The position numbers and the translations under genes were made by a program. A DNA stretch of 64,000 nucleotides, from assembly GCF_026898155.1 (NCBI RefSeq), contig NZ_CP114029.1, positions 379,501-443,500 of the forward strand, given 5' to 3'. Origin of the DNA: Jiella pelagia. GTDB lineage: Bacteria > Pseudomonadota > Alphaproteobacteria > Rhizobiales > Rhizobiaceae. Position 1 is the first letter of the stretch, and each line of letters starts with the position of its first letter. The notes under the pieces were generated by a model, which saw only the letters and a list, made by a program, of their open reading frames with translations, made no database searches and was not told the DNA's origin. This document shows, piece after piece, positions 26,098 through 33,917 of the stretch.

Positions 26098-26622
26098 ATG
26101 CTGTTCCTCGATGCCGCACCCATCGACGACTGGCGGATCTCGCGCGACGGCTATCTCGTCGCCGACGTCCGGATCGCCCGGGCCGGCGTCTACCAGTATG
26201 CCGGGCACGAGGTCGGCCGCGCTGATCTCCCGGTGGTGAACGTCTATCGCCCGCCGGCAGCCGTCTTCGATGCCAAGGCGATGCGATCCTTCGCCCTGCG
26301 GCCGGTCACCATGGAGCATCCGGCCGAGGGCGTGTCGGCGGCAAGCTGGCGACAGCACGCGGTCGGCATGCTCGGCGAGGAGATCCGCCGCGACGGCGAG
26401 TTTCTCCGGGGCACCGCGATCATTCAGGACGGTGCGGCGATCGAGACCGTCCGGGCCGGCAAGCGCGAGTTGAGCGCAGGCTACACATCGAGCCTCACCT
26501 TCACCGATGCCGTCACGCCCTCCGGCGAGCGGGCGCACGCAACCATGACCGGGATCATCGGCAATCACGTCGCCATCGTCGAGCGCGGTCGCGCCGGCCC
26601 CCGCTGCAGGATCGGACAATGA
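26098..26622 (+). CDS. DUF2213 phage protein (head-maturation-protease-like)
   Basis: A 174-residue protein matching DUF2213: GYLVADVRIARAGVYQYAGHEVG, then VYRPPAAVFDAKAMRSFALRPVTMEHP, SAASWRQHAVGMLGEEI and ELSAGYTSSLTF. Members of the family are encoded near phage head genes and are thought to be related to prohead proteases, but a catalytic site cannot be claimed from the sequence alone. The start overlaps nothing (1-bp gap) and the stop overlaps the next ATG. A capsid gene would normally be nearby but none is found. Confidence 0.8.
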   Translation: MLFLDAAPIDDWRISRDGYLVADVRIARAGVYQYAGHEVGRADLPVVNVYRPPAAVFDAKAMRSFALRPVTMEHPAEGVSAASWRQHAVGMLGEEIRRDGEFLRGTAIIQDGAAIETVRAGKRELSAGYTSSLTFTDAVTPSGERAHATMTGIIGNHVAIVERGRAGPRCRIGQ

Positions 26623-27107
26623 GCACCAACGGAACCGTCATGGCATCCCTGACGCCCGCCGCGGATCTCCAGCTTCTCGGCAGGGAATATGCGGCCATGC
26701 GTCCGGCCTCAGACGAGGAGCGCAAGGTTCTGAGGCTGCGGCGCCGCGCCATCGCCTATGCAGTGGTTCTGCGCTCCTGCGCCGGTGTGACGGTTCTCGT
26801 CGCCGAGGCGACAGGTGCCAAGGGACGGCCGATGTCGGCGGACATCCTCGACTCCCTCGTCATCCACTACTCGAGGAACAACGAAACCGGCGTCGCGATC
26901 GGCAAGAGCGCCGCGGTCATCGCCATCTCTCGCACGCTGTTCCCGACATCGCTCCTCCCGCTTCTCCTGGCCGAGCGGCCGACCGCCGGGCCCTGCGCCG
27001 GCTGCCGGTGCATCTGGCAGCGCGGGGGCGCCCTCGACGGGGCTGCCGAGCATGGCCAAGCCGTGGAGACGATCGTCAGCCAATCCATTGAACGAAGGGC
27101 TGCCTGA
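26619..27107 (+). CDS. Hypothetical phage-element protein (162 residues)
   Basis: It overlaps the DUF2213 gene by 4 bp and shares its last base with the ATG of the tape measure gene. The sequence is mostly helical and hydrophobic in the middle (LRLRRRAIAYAVVLRSCAGVTVLVAEA) and has a Cys-rich patch near the C-terminus (TAGPCAGCRCIWQ). Immediately upstream of a tape measure gene one would expect a tail-assembly chaperone or minor tail protein, but no family match is visible. Confidence 0.55.
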   Translation: MSTNGTVMASLTPAADLQLLGREYAAMRPASDEERKVLRLRRRAIAYAVVLRSCAGVTVLVAEATGAKGRPMSADILDSLVIHYSRNNETGVAIGKSAAVIAISRTLFPTSLLPLLLAERPTAGPCAGCRCIWQRGGALDGAAEHGQAVETIVSQSIERRAA

Positions 27108-29058
27108 TGATCGTTGACGAGTCTCGTCGCCCTGCTGCGCTACGAAATGCGTGGCGAGCAGAACTTCCGCAAATTCAAGCAGGGGATGGACCGCGCCGAG
27201 CGTTCGGCCCGGAGTTTCTCACAGACCATGCTCGCCCTTGGCGGCGTGATCGGCGGCGCCCTGGCGGGCCTTGCCATCACCGACAAGATCGCCGGGTTCG
27301 TCGGCAGCATCACCGAAACCGGCTCTGCTTTCGAGAACATGGGCGTGCGCCTGAAAGCCCTGGAAGGCTCTTCAGAGGCCGCCGAGAAGGCGATGGCGTG
27401 GATCACCGACTTCGCCAAGAAAACGCCCCTGGAACTGTCTCAGGTGGCTGACGCCTATGCGAACCTCCGGACCTACGGGATCGATCCGACCAACGGCAGC
27501 ATGCAGGCGGTCACCGACGCCATGGCGGCGACAGGCGGCGGCGCCGAAAAGCTGAACGGCATCATCATGGGCCTCGGCCAGGCCTGGACGAAGCAGAAGC
27601 TCCAGGGCGAGGAGATCATGCAGCTCCTCGAGCGCGGCATCCCCGTGTGGGACATGCTCGCCACGGCGACCGGTAAGAGCGTCCCGGAGCTTCAGAAACT
27701 CTCCAGCGCCGGCAAGCTCGGCCGCAAAGAGATCGGTCTGCTGATCGACATGATCGGGAAGCGGTACAAGGGCGCCTCCGAGGACTTCTCCAAGACCTTC
27801 GACGGCATCACGTCCAACCTCAAGGACAACTGGACGGCGTTCCTGAAGGAGATCGCGGACGCCGGGTACTACGATGACGTGAAACGGCGCCTGCAGGGGA
27901 TGCTCGATTGGGTGAACCGGCAGTGGGCCAACGGCATTGCAGGCGGCGCGGCGCAGCGGATCTCTGACTTCCTCGTCGGGTCGATGCGTCAGATCGAGCA
28001 CCTGGCGACACAGGCCTACCGGATCGGTCGGGGGATGTATTACGCCGCCGACGGCGTGGCATCCCTGACGGCGAAGATCACCGGCCTGTCGAAAGGATGG
28101 GCCGCGGCCGGGCTCGGCGTTGGACTGCTGGCGTCGAAGGCAGGCGGTCGGGCTGCGCTGATGATGGTCGCGCGTCGAGTTCCCATGCTTGCCGCCGCGC
28201 TTCTCCTCGACGATCTGATCGGCGCCTTCAACGGCGATGACACCGTGATCGGATCGCTGAAGGGCGCGCCGGAGGCGATCGAGAACGTCAAGAAGTCGTT
28301 CAAGGAGGTCATCGACGCCGCCGACGAGGCTCGCTGGTACGATCAACGGCATCTTCGACGTCAAGAAGCTGACGGGCGAAACTGATCTCGACGCCCTGAT
28401 GCGCAGCTTCAAGGACTTCGCCGAGGGGCGCGTCGTCGCGTCCATCTCCGAATTTGCCGAGCGGCTTTCCCTGGCCGCGGATGCGATCCGTGCCATCGGT
28501 GACGCGATCAAGAATCCTGAGCAGGCATGGACCCGGTTCGTTGATGCCGCCATCGCGCAGCTCGACCGGCTGGTAAAGGCGATCGACGAAAGCCTTGGCG
28601 GCGCGCTGACGAAGTTCGGCTTCATCGGCGAGCAGACGACGCAGGCGAACGAGAAGGCGCCCGTGGCAACCGGTTCAAAGGCCAAGGCGGACTTCACGCC
28701 GAAGATGGGGACCAGCGACTATTCGGCATATCTCGACCGGCAAATGGCAGCGGCGAACAATGCGGCGGCGAGCGGCCTACCGAACAGCAATGCCGCTTTC
28801 GGGAGCGTCGCGGCGCTTGGGCAGAAGGCGTTCGAGCTTTCGCAATACCTCGGCCCGATCGGCCAGATCGCGAAGCTCATGGGCGATGTTGGGCGCACCG
28901 TACAGGGCAGCGTCGAGATCAACACGAGCGACGCCCTGGCGAAGCTGAATGCCATTGATGCCAAGATGAAGTCGATCGAGGGTCGCAGCCTGAAGCTTGG
29001 CGGCAGCGGCGCAGTGGCGTCCCGTCCGTCGGTCGCTACAGCCCCGGCCGCGCCATGA
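27107..29058 (+). CDS. Phage tape measure protein, shortened (two frame breaks)
   Basis: Tail length determinant. The N-terminal domain has the tape-measure pattern GQAWTKQKLQGEEIMQLLERGIPVWDMLATATGKSVPELQKLSSAGKL, followed by a Gly-rich hydrophobic segment and helices. Two single-base insertions interrupt it: at 27119-27125 (GAGTCTC, near the start) and 28326-28332 (GAGGCTC). Correcting both gives a 649-residue protein that begins MIVDELVALLRYEMRG; the start at 27107 is then natural because it abuts the previous stop. The only tail-type gene recognised in the element; no tube, baseplate or fibre genes follow. Confidence 0.85.
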
Positions 29059-29185
29059 CGCTGAAGATCACGCGCAGGTGAAGCACAGGAACCCGGGCCG
29101 GCTTGCCCGCGACCTGTCGGGCCTGCTCAATCGCGGCGGGCCATGTCGAGCATGTCGAGCGAGATGGAGTTTTAGCTGGGTATTC

Positions 29186-30016
29186 TCACAGGCGACCCGG
29201 CCATGCTGTGGCCTCCAATGCAACATCTAGTCGACTATCGTAGATGCACTTGTAGGAATGCTTCTGCCACGCCCCCAGCCCATTCTGAAATTGGATCGTG
29301 TCGCCCCAATACGCCACGATGCCCTTCTTCTTGCTGTTCCAGGCGAACTTCGAGAACTTCGGCTCGAAGAAGCCATCCGTCCATTTGAAATCGTATTTGG
29401 CCAGTCCCTCGATCCGAGGCTGGCAGGCGATAGCGGCGGCGAACTCCTTCTTGTCTTCCCAGCATTGTATATCGTCGCGGCAGGCCACCGCTTCTGCGGC
29501 CTCTGCATCACGCTCGCTTTCGTCGCTGTCTGCCAGGAGGCTATGAAGGATGGACTCGCCTTGTCCGCTTGAACGCGGGGTCGGAACAGGAACCGCTTCC
29601 GGTGTCGATGCTGAGGTAAACGGAACAGCCATAGAGGTTGCCGAGGCCGGTGCAGAACTGATCACGGCTTTTGCCTCGATTGGCAGCGTAGAAGGCACGC
29701 TCAGGTCACTTTTCCCAGAGACAAACCAGAGCCCAACCGCCCCGAAAATCACTACCGAAATGGTACGCCTGTCGCGCGCTCGTCTTCTCCGTCGGTGCTC
29801 ATGATCGGCTGCAGCGATGTCACGGAAGCCGTTGATCCGGCTCTGCCGGAACTCGTGACCACAGAAGCGACAGATCCGCGCGTGAGCTTTGACTTTTTCG
29901 GCGCAATCAGGACATCGTTTCGCCGCGTCCGACTCGTGGACTGTGTCTTCGGGGAGCTGAACTTCTCCGGTCTGTTCCGGCAACTTCTTTCTTGCTTTCG
30001 AAAACCAGCGCCCCAT
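29186..30016 (-). CDS. Zinc-ribbon, single-pass membrane protein (accessory gene)
   Basis: A 276-residue protein. The N-terminal cytoplasmic part has a zinc ribbon CPDCAEKVKAHARICRFCGHEF (two CxxC pairs). It is followed by a basic stretch and one membrane helix (RTISVVIFGAVGLWFVSG). The C-terminal part of about 150 residues is probably periplasmic, with cysteines in CRDDIQCWEDKKEF and CQPRIEGLAKYDFKWTDGFFEPKF. The opposite orientation relative to the phage late genes, and the end position, suggest a lysogenic-conversion (moron) gene. Start chosen at MGRWFSKARKK; the frame is open further upstream. Confidence 0.7.
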   Translation of the reverse strand: MGRWFSKARKKLPEQTGEVQLPEDTVHESDAAKRCPDCAEKVKAHARICRFCGHEFRQSRINGFRDIAAADHEHRRRRRARDRRTISVVIFGAVGLWFVSGKSDLSVPSTLPIEAKAVISSAPASATSMAVPFTSASTPEAVPVPTPRSSGQGESILHSLLADSDESERDAEAAEAVACRDDIQCWEDKKEFAAAIACQPRIEGLAKYDFKWTDGFFEPKFSKFAWNSKKKGIVAYWGDTIQFQNGLGAWQKHSYKCIYDSRLDVALEATAWPGRL

Positions 30017-30127
30017 CGGTTCCTCCCAGCGACGAGAAACAGTGGCACAGCTCGTCAAAGTTGTCGATCCAAGGTGAATTTCGGCGTGGAGTTTGCAACG
30101 CCTGCCGACGATGAGCGTGATACCAGA

Positions 30128-30403
30128 ATGGGCGAGCATCCAGACTACCGCCGCAACCGCTTCAAGATCGACGGCAAGACCATGTTCCGGCAGTTCCGGA
30201 TCCGCTATCGCGAGATCGACGGCAGCCTTTCTGAGTTCGACATGTGCGTTCGCGGCGCCAAGGATGGTGAGAACGGCGAGCGTCTGATCGAGATCTACAG
30301 CTTCGGGACCGGCGACTTTCGGGTGATCGACGCTTCCAGGGCCGAGCACGTCCTCAGCCTCAAGACGAACCGCAAGCTGACGAGACTCGCTAACCGATAT
30401 TGA
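30128..30403 (+). CDS. Hypothetical protein (91 residues)
   Basis: Divergent from the zinc-ribbon gene. The sequence MGEHPDYRRNRFKIDGKTMFRQFRIRYREIDGSLSEFDMCVRGAKD looks like a small beta-rich domain, in which RIRYREIDGSLSE resembles a WYL-type or similar strand pattern, then RLIEIYSFGTGDFRVIDASRAEHVL. A regulatory or ligand-binding role is possible but not shown. The start at the ATG at 30128 was chosen; a longer frame exists upstream, overlapping the other gene. Confidence 0.5.
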   Translation: MGEHPDYRRNRFKIDGKTMFRQFRIRYREIDGSLSEFDMCVRGAKDGENGERLIEIYSFGTGDFRVIDASRAEHVLSLKTNRKLTRLANRY

Positions 30404-30435
30404 TCAATATTTTCTATCGAAGAGGGCCGAATACT

Positions 30436-30891
30436 ATGATCGACTTCGCCCCGGCTATCTTGCCAGCGAAGCCCCACCGGCCGAAGGGCAGGCTCGACGT
30501 CCTCGCCGATCAGCTCGGCATCCGGATCATTCCCTGTCGGCGCCGACGGCGCGCGTCGCACGAGACGCACGCCCGCGGCGCGATGAAGCTGATCATCGCC
30601 GAGCATGGCGAGGGGCATCTCGTCACCGTCGTCCGGTGCATCCGGCAGACGAACGGCAATCAGTGGGAACTCTGGAGCGAGACGCTTCTCGCGATCTCCG
30701 ACGTCCTGGCGATGCGGCCGGACTGGCGGGATGCGGGCGGGGCCCTTCTCGACGCCTTCGATCAGATCCCGCTGAAGGCCCTCAGAGAGACCGCCGTGGC
30801 GCTTCGGCCGTGGCCGGTGCGGCATACCCTTCGCGGGCTCATCTTTGCGCGCTTAGAGGCGGTCTCGAACGTCCGGGCGGTGGCGGCATAG
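30436..30891 (+). CDS. Hypothetical phage-element protein (151 residues)
   Basis: Follows the previous gene after 32 bp. The N-terminal part is basic (AKPHRPKGRLDVLADQLGIRIIPCRRRRRASHE), then there is a mixed alpha/beta domain (MKLIIAEHGEGHLVTVVRCIRQTNGNQWELWSETLLAISDVLAMRPDW). Similar proteins occur near the right end of rhizobial prophages as far as I recall, but no named family is assigned. Confidence 0.55.
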   Translation: MIDFAPAILPAKPHRPKGRLDVLADQLGIRIIPCRRRRRASHETHARGAMKLIIAEHGEGHLVTVVRCIRQTNGNQWELWSETLLAISDVLAMRPDWRDAGGALLDAFDQIPLKALRETAVALRPWPVRHTLRGLIFARLEAVSNVRAVAA

Positions 30892-31234
30892 CACGTTCTG
30901 TCGCGCCGCCAAGAAAATGCCGTTAGGACACCCTTCGCAATAGCCCCAAATAGGGTATACAGAGTCCGCTGGCCATCTGCACTGTGGGTTTCTAGCGACG
31001 TCCGCTCCTCCTGGGGCGTTGGCAGGAGCGGACGTCTTCTCTACACCTTCGGTCGAGTCAAACCTAACCGAAGGTCATGAATTTATAGAGGCTTCTCACT
31101 AGCAGAGAAGGCGCAAATCCTAATTAATCGTTAAGCTGGCAATTCAGAGGTCGCTGGAACGGAGCGAACGGGTTTCCGCCAGATTGCGGACCGTCAGCAT
31201 CCATCGCAGCAGCGAACCCGACGAGGAAACCACC
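30892..31234. other. Gene-free stretch with terminator-like hairpin
   Basis: No gene is supported here. It holds a perfect 13-bp inverted repeat, GACGTCCGCTCCT (30997-31009) and its complement at 31024-31036 with a 14-nt loop, followed by the T/C-rich ttctct on the plus strand, so it may terminate the upstream transcript. The remainder holds the leader of the 96-residue gene with the RBS GAGGAAA. Confidence 0.55.
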
Positions 31235-31525
31235 ATGACGAGAGCACCCTGGTGCGGCTATCGTGACGGCATCGCCGTGCCTGGCGTCGGCACTGTCCGG
31301 CTGCTTGACGCCGAGATGCTGTCGAAGCTCGGCCGCGGTTCACGGCAGCATCGGCCGACCCGAGAACTCGCCATGGCGGTTGGCATGTCGGTGCAGCGGT
31401 TTAAGCGGCTGTCAGCATCCGATCGGGCGAAAGTCCGATGGGCGATGCTTACCCTTACCGCGCCAAGCAATTGCGGACGCGAGCCGGCGCCGATCGACTG
31501 GAGCGCATGGCCGGCGGACGGATGA
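31235..31525 (+). CDS. Hypothetical protein (96 residues)
   Basis: Starts at an ATG after ACGAGGAAACCACC, a good ribosome binding site. The sequence includes TRELAMAVGMSVQRFKRLSASDRAKVRWAML, which could be a helix-turn-helix. The C-terminus ends in a Trp/Pro-rich tail. No family recognised. It is separated from the phage late genes by a hairpin and has its own start region. Confidence 0.5.
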   Translation: MTRAPWCGYRDGIAVPGVGTVRLLDAEMLSKLGRGSRQHRPTRELAMAVGMSVQRFKRLSASDRAKVRWAMLTLTAPSNCGREPAPIDWSAWPADG

Positions 31526-31547
31526 ATCGTTCGCCGTGATGGAACGG

Positions 31548-31748
31548 TTATGTTTGCGAGCGAGCCGCCTTCAACTCAGCAATTTCAGATGCCTCGCTCT
31601 CGCGCTCACGGGCACCGTCTGCGAGGCCTTGCCATGCATCGCGGGCGCTTTCGAACCGGCCCTTCACCGATGCGAGGCTAGCAGCCTTCATTTCCTCGTC
31701 AGCGTCATCCGCACGAGCTTGAAAAACGGAGCTGTGTTCCTTGGCCAT
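31548..31748 (-). CDS. Small charged helical protein (66 residues)
   Basis: MAKEHSSVFQARADDADEEMKAASLASVKGRFESARDAW and onwards is a strongly helical, acidic peptide. The RBS (AAAGGGATCC) precedes the ATG. Its orientation is opposite to both neighbours. It could be a small accessory regulator or an anti-repressor-type peptide, but no similarity is visible. Coding status moderate. Confidence 0.4.
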   Translation of the reverse strand: MAKEHSSVFQARADDADEEMKAASLASVKGRFESARDAWQGLADGARERESEASEIAELKAARSQT

Positions 31749-31809
31749 TGGATCCCTTTCGCCGTCGGTTCTCCTCGGCATATAGGGCAGGCCGCACAAG
31801 AAGCTGTCC

Positions 31810-32275
31810 TTGAGCGAGGGCGCGCCATGCTCGGCGATGATTGACGAGAACCTTTGCCGCGCGGAATTGTCTGCGACAGAGCGCTCCGGCCAGACGGCCA
31901 GGCGCAAGGTGATCTACGAGGAACTCCATCCAGAGACGCGCAATGGCGCAGTCGGAAATGGCCGCGAGAAGGTTCGCCAAGTTGGCGAAGCTACGCCAGC
32001 CGACCGCTTCACCGCCGAGACCGCGAGTGCAACGGGTCGGAGCGAGCGGGCGGTTCAGCGCGACGCCGAGCGCGGCGAGAAGGTCTCCGCCGAAGTCCTG
32101 CAGATGGTTCAGGGCACCAAGCTCGATACCGGAGCCTACCTCGACGAGGCTCAAGAAGCTCCCCGCTAGCGAACAGTTCACGGTCACCAAGCGGGATCTG
32201 CGCGAAAATTTGGGGCGGCGAAGATGGCCAAGCGTCATCGCTTTGGCAGTATCACCGACTTCCAGTTCCAAATGA
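31810..32275 (+). CDS. ParB-like protein, N-terminally truncated (one frame break)
   Basis: Resembles the C-terminal half of the ParB/RepB-nuclease-type proteins common in rhizobial plasmids and prophages: MIDENLCRAELSATERSGQTARRKVIYEELHPETRNGAVGNGREKVRQVGE, then AETASATGRSERAVQRDAERGEKV. The N-terminal ParB nuclease/CTPase part is absent. The frame breaks at 32146-32152 (GAGGCTC); removing one base gives YLDELKKLPASEQFTVTKRDLREN, which continues the family-like pattern to about 154 residues. It is probably a degraded gene rather than functional. The TTG start is only the first possible codon. Confidence 0.55.
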
Positions 32276-32435
32276 CCCGCTTACCGGATTCGCTTACTCG
32301 ACCGACATAGAAGGGATCTACGTCCGTTCCCAGCCTTTCTTCCACCCGTGCGATCATGCCTGAATACGGTCCTCGCCTCAGCTCCATCATATCCCCGACA
32401 TTGAGTGTCGCGGGGGCAGGCGTTTGCGTAATCAT
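32235..32435 (-). CDS. Small KOW-like protein (66 residues)
   Basis: Sequence MITQTPAPATLNVGDMMELRRGPYSGMIARVEERLGTDVDPFYVGRV has a short beta-barrel pattern typical of KOW/SH3-like domains (GDMMELRRGPYSGMIARVEE). It overlaps the 3' end of the ParB-like gene on the opposite strand, so one of the two ends may be wrong. Function unknown. Confidence 0.4.
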   Translation of the reverse strand: MITQTPAPATLNVGDMMELRRGPYSGMIARVEERLGTDVDPFYVGRVSESGKRVIWNWKSVILPKR

Positions 32436-32522
32436 CGACAGAGCCTCGAAGCTTTAGCCAGCTACACGAAGCTTCAGAAGGCACTTAGTTTGCCAGCTAG
32501 TCAATGGCCCTCGATGGATTGC

Positions 32523-32723
32523 TCAGCAATCGGCGTTCGCAAGGACTTTCATCGGTCGGCCGCTCCATCGCCTGTCCACCCAGACCTCGGCGCCGCTCCC
32601 GAACTGCCTTCCGCATTCCGGGCAAGCCAGCGGAGCGTCTTCCTCGGGCGGAGCATCGTGTTTGGCAGGGACACCACAGTCGAAGCAGACCAGGATTATC
32701 GTATTCTCTGAACAGGAAGCCAT
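32523..32723 (-). CDS. Small zinc-ribbon protein (66 residues)
   Basis: MASCSENTIILVCFDCGVPAKHDAPPEEDAPLACPECGRQF contains CFDCG and CPECG, two CxxC knuckles spaced for one zinc ion, followed by a basic C-terminal tail (VDRRWSGRPMKVL). Start may also lie 12 bp upstream (MGCDMA). Likely a small element-encoded zinc-binding protein. It is the last gene of the element before the right attachment repeat. Confidence 0.5.
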   Translation of the reverse strand: MASCSENTIILVCFDCGVPAKHDAPPEEDAPLACPECGRQFGSGAEVWVDRRWSGRPMKVLANADC

Positions 32724-32845
32724 GTCGCATCCCATGTCGCGTGGAGATGCCGAGCCTACCGGGAAACCCCTGTAAATCAAGGGAACTCTCTGCAACATGG
32801 ATGCGACATGAAAACGGGAGAGAACGGTGCTAAGTGCTTGTTTTT

Positions 32846-32892
32846 AATGGTGCCGGCGGAGAGGATCGAACTCCCGACCTTCGGTTTACAAA
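32846..32892. repeat. Right attachment repeat, 47 bp
   Basis: Identical to 14548-14594. It covers the 3' half of tRNA-Thr(UGU) including the T-arm, acceptor end and CCA. The intact tRNA gene is on this side, so integration regenerated it here and left a partial copy next to the integrase. Confidence 0.92.
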
Positions 32893-32922
32893 ACCGCTGC
32901 ACTACCGCTGTGCTACGCCGGC
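32848..32922 (-). tRNA. tRNA-Thr (UGU)
   Basis: The minus strand folds as a cloverleaf: acceptor GCCGGCG pairs with CGCCGGC, the anticodon loop is TTTGTAA so the anticodon is UGU, the T-loop carries GTTCGATCC and the 3' end encodes CCA. The anticodon stem GCGGT/ACCGA has one G-A mismatch at its first pair. It is 75 nt with CCA and is the insertion site of the element. Confidence 0.93.
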
Positions 32923-33022
32923 GCGGTGCTTGCGATATCACATCGGGATGGCCCGAAACACCCCAAAATGCGACCGGCGGTCACGCCCGGAGAGTTGCCG
33001 ACGATCGCCGGGAGACGCCGCC

Positions 33023-33761
33023 TCAGCCGGTGAGGCTCCGCGGCCGAGATGCGCCCGTCATGCAGCGCCGTGGCGATCAGGGCGCCGGCGATTCCCATCG
33101 CCTTCAGCGCGGCGAGATCCTGCGGGCCGCGCACGCCGCCGGCGGCGAAGACCCGTCGCCCCCCTGCCCGCGTGACAATCTCGGAAAGCCTTGCGAAATC
33201 CGGGCCCTCCCCGCTGCCGACCTTGGCCAGCGTCATGACGATCAACGTGTCGGGCCAGAGGTTCTCGTCGTCCAGGAGTTCGGGCGGACCGAGGAACACG
33301 TCGCCGCGAAAGTCGAGGGACAGGGCGAAGTCGGTCTCCTGCGAAAGCCGCCGGACGGTCTCGGCATCCTCGACCGATTCGCTGCCGACGACGCACAGGA
33401 CGCCCGGCAGAGCCTCGATCGCCATGGCTTCGTCGAAGCTGGCGACGCCGGCATCGAGCCACAGCGCGACACCCGGATGGGCGGCAACCAGCCTCGCCAT
33501 CAATGCGGCATCGGGTTCGCCGCGGCGGCGACGCGGGTCGCCTTCCTCCATTACGCCTGCGATCGAAAGACCCTCGATCGCGTCGAGATCGGCGATGTAG
33601 ATCGCCCCGAAGCCGTGCAGCGACATCAGACCATGAGCCACGGCGAGCGGCTCGGGGCTGGCCGAGAGCGGCGTTTCGATCGGCCGGTAGTTCGCCCGGT
33701 CGCCCATGAGGCCCCGCACGACGAGACCGTTCTTGATGTCGAGAACCGGAACGACTTGCAT
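33023..33761 (-). CDS. HisA/HisF-like TIM-barrel protein of the C1 cofactor locus (frame break at end)
   Basis: A 245-residue (beta/alpha)8 protein of the HisA/HisF-related family encoded in H4MPT-linked gene clusters: MQVVPVLDIKNGLVVRGLMGDRANY at the N-terminus, IYIADLDAIEG, LWLDAGVAS, LSLDFRGD and AAGGVRGPQDLAAL. The catalytic reaction is not known to me. The frame shifts at 33032-33038: the coding strand has GAGCCTC, and restoring GAGCTC gives SAAELTG and a stop at 33023. Uncorrected, the frame would run on into the tRNA-Thr gene, which supports the correction. Divergent from the next gene. Confidence 0.85.
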
Positions 33762-33917
33762 CTTCAACCTTGAGACCGGACCACGTTCGGTGGTCATATA
33801 CGCCACGGCTCGCGAAGGGGCCAGAATGGTCCGCCGAAGATCCCGCCCTCGAAGCGCCGCGGCACGCTTCGGCCCTTACGCGGCAACATATGGAAACAGG
33901 CTCGAGACGTTGATGTC

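Larger units (their letters stand above)
14548..32892. mobile_element. tRNA-Thr-integrated prophage remnant or phage-satellite-like element (18.3 kb)
   Basis: The element is bounded by an identical 47-bp direct repeat (14548-14594 and 32846-32892) corresponding to the 3' part of tRNA-Thr(UGU), the usual attachment site of tyrosine integrases. The integrase lies directly inside the left repeat. Gene order is integrase, repressor candidate, operators, excisionase-like HTH, a chain of small overlapping early genes, DUF6074, a DUF2786-like protein, serine recombinase, terminase small and large, scaffold-like protein, DUF2213, tape measure, and accessory genes. No portal, major capsid, head-tail connector, tail tube, baseplate or lysis genes could be recognised. 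It is therefore either a decayed siphophage or an element that borrows structural proteins. Confidence 0.88.

Noticed and set aside
29795..30127. Extended plus-strand ORF upstream of the 91-residue gene at 30128
   Set aside because: It overlaps the well supported zinc-ribbon gene on the other strand and shows no domain.
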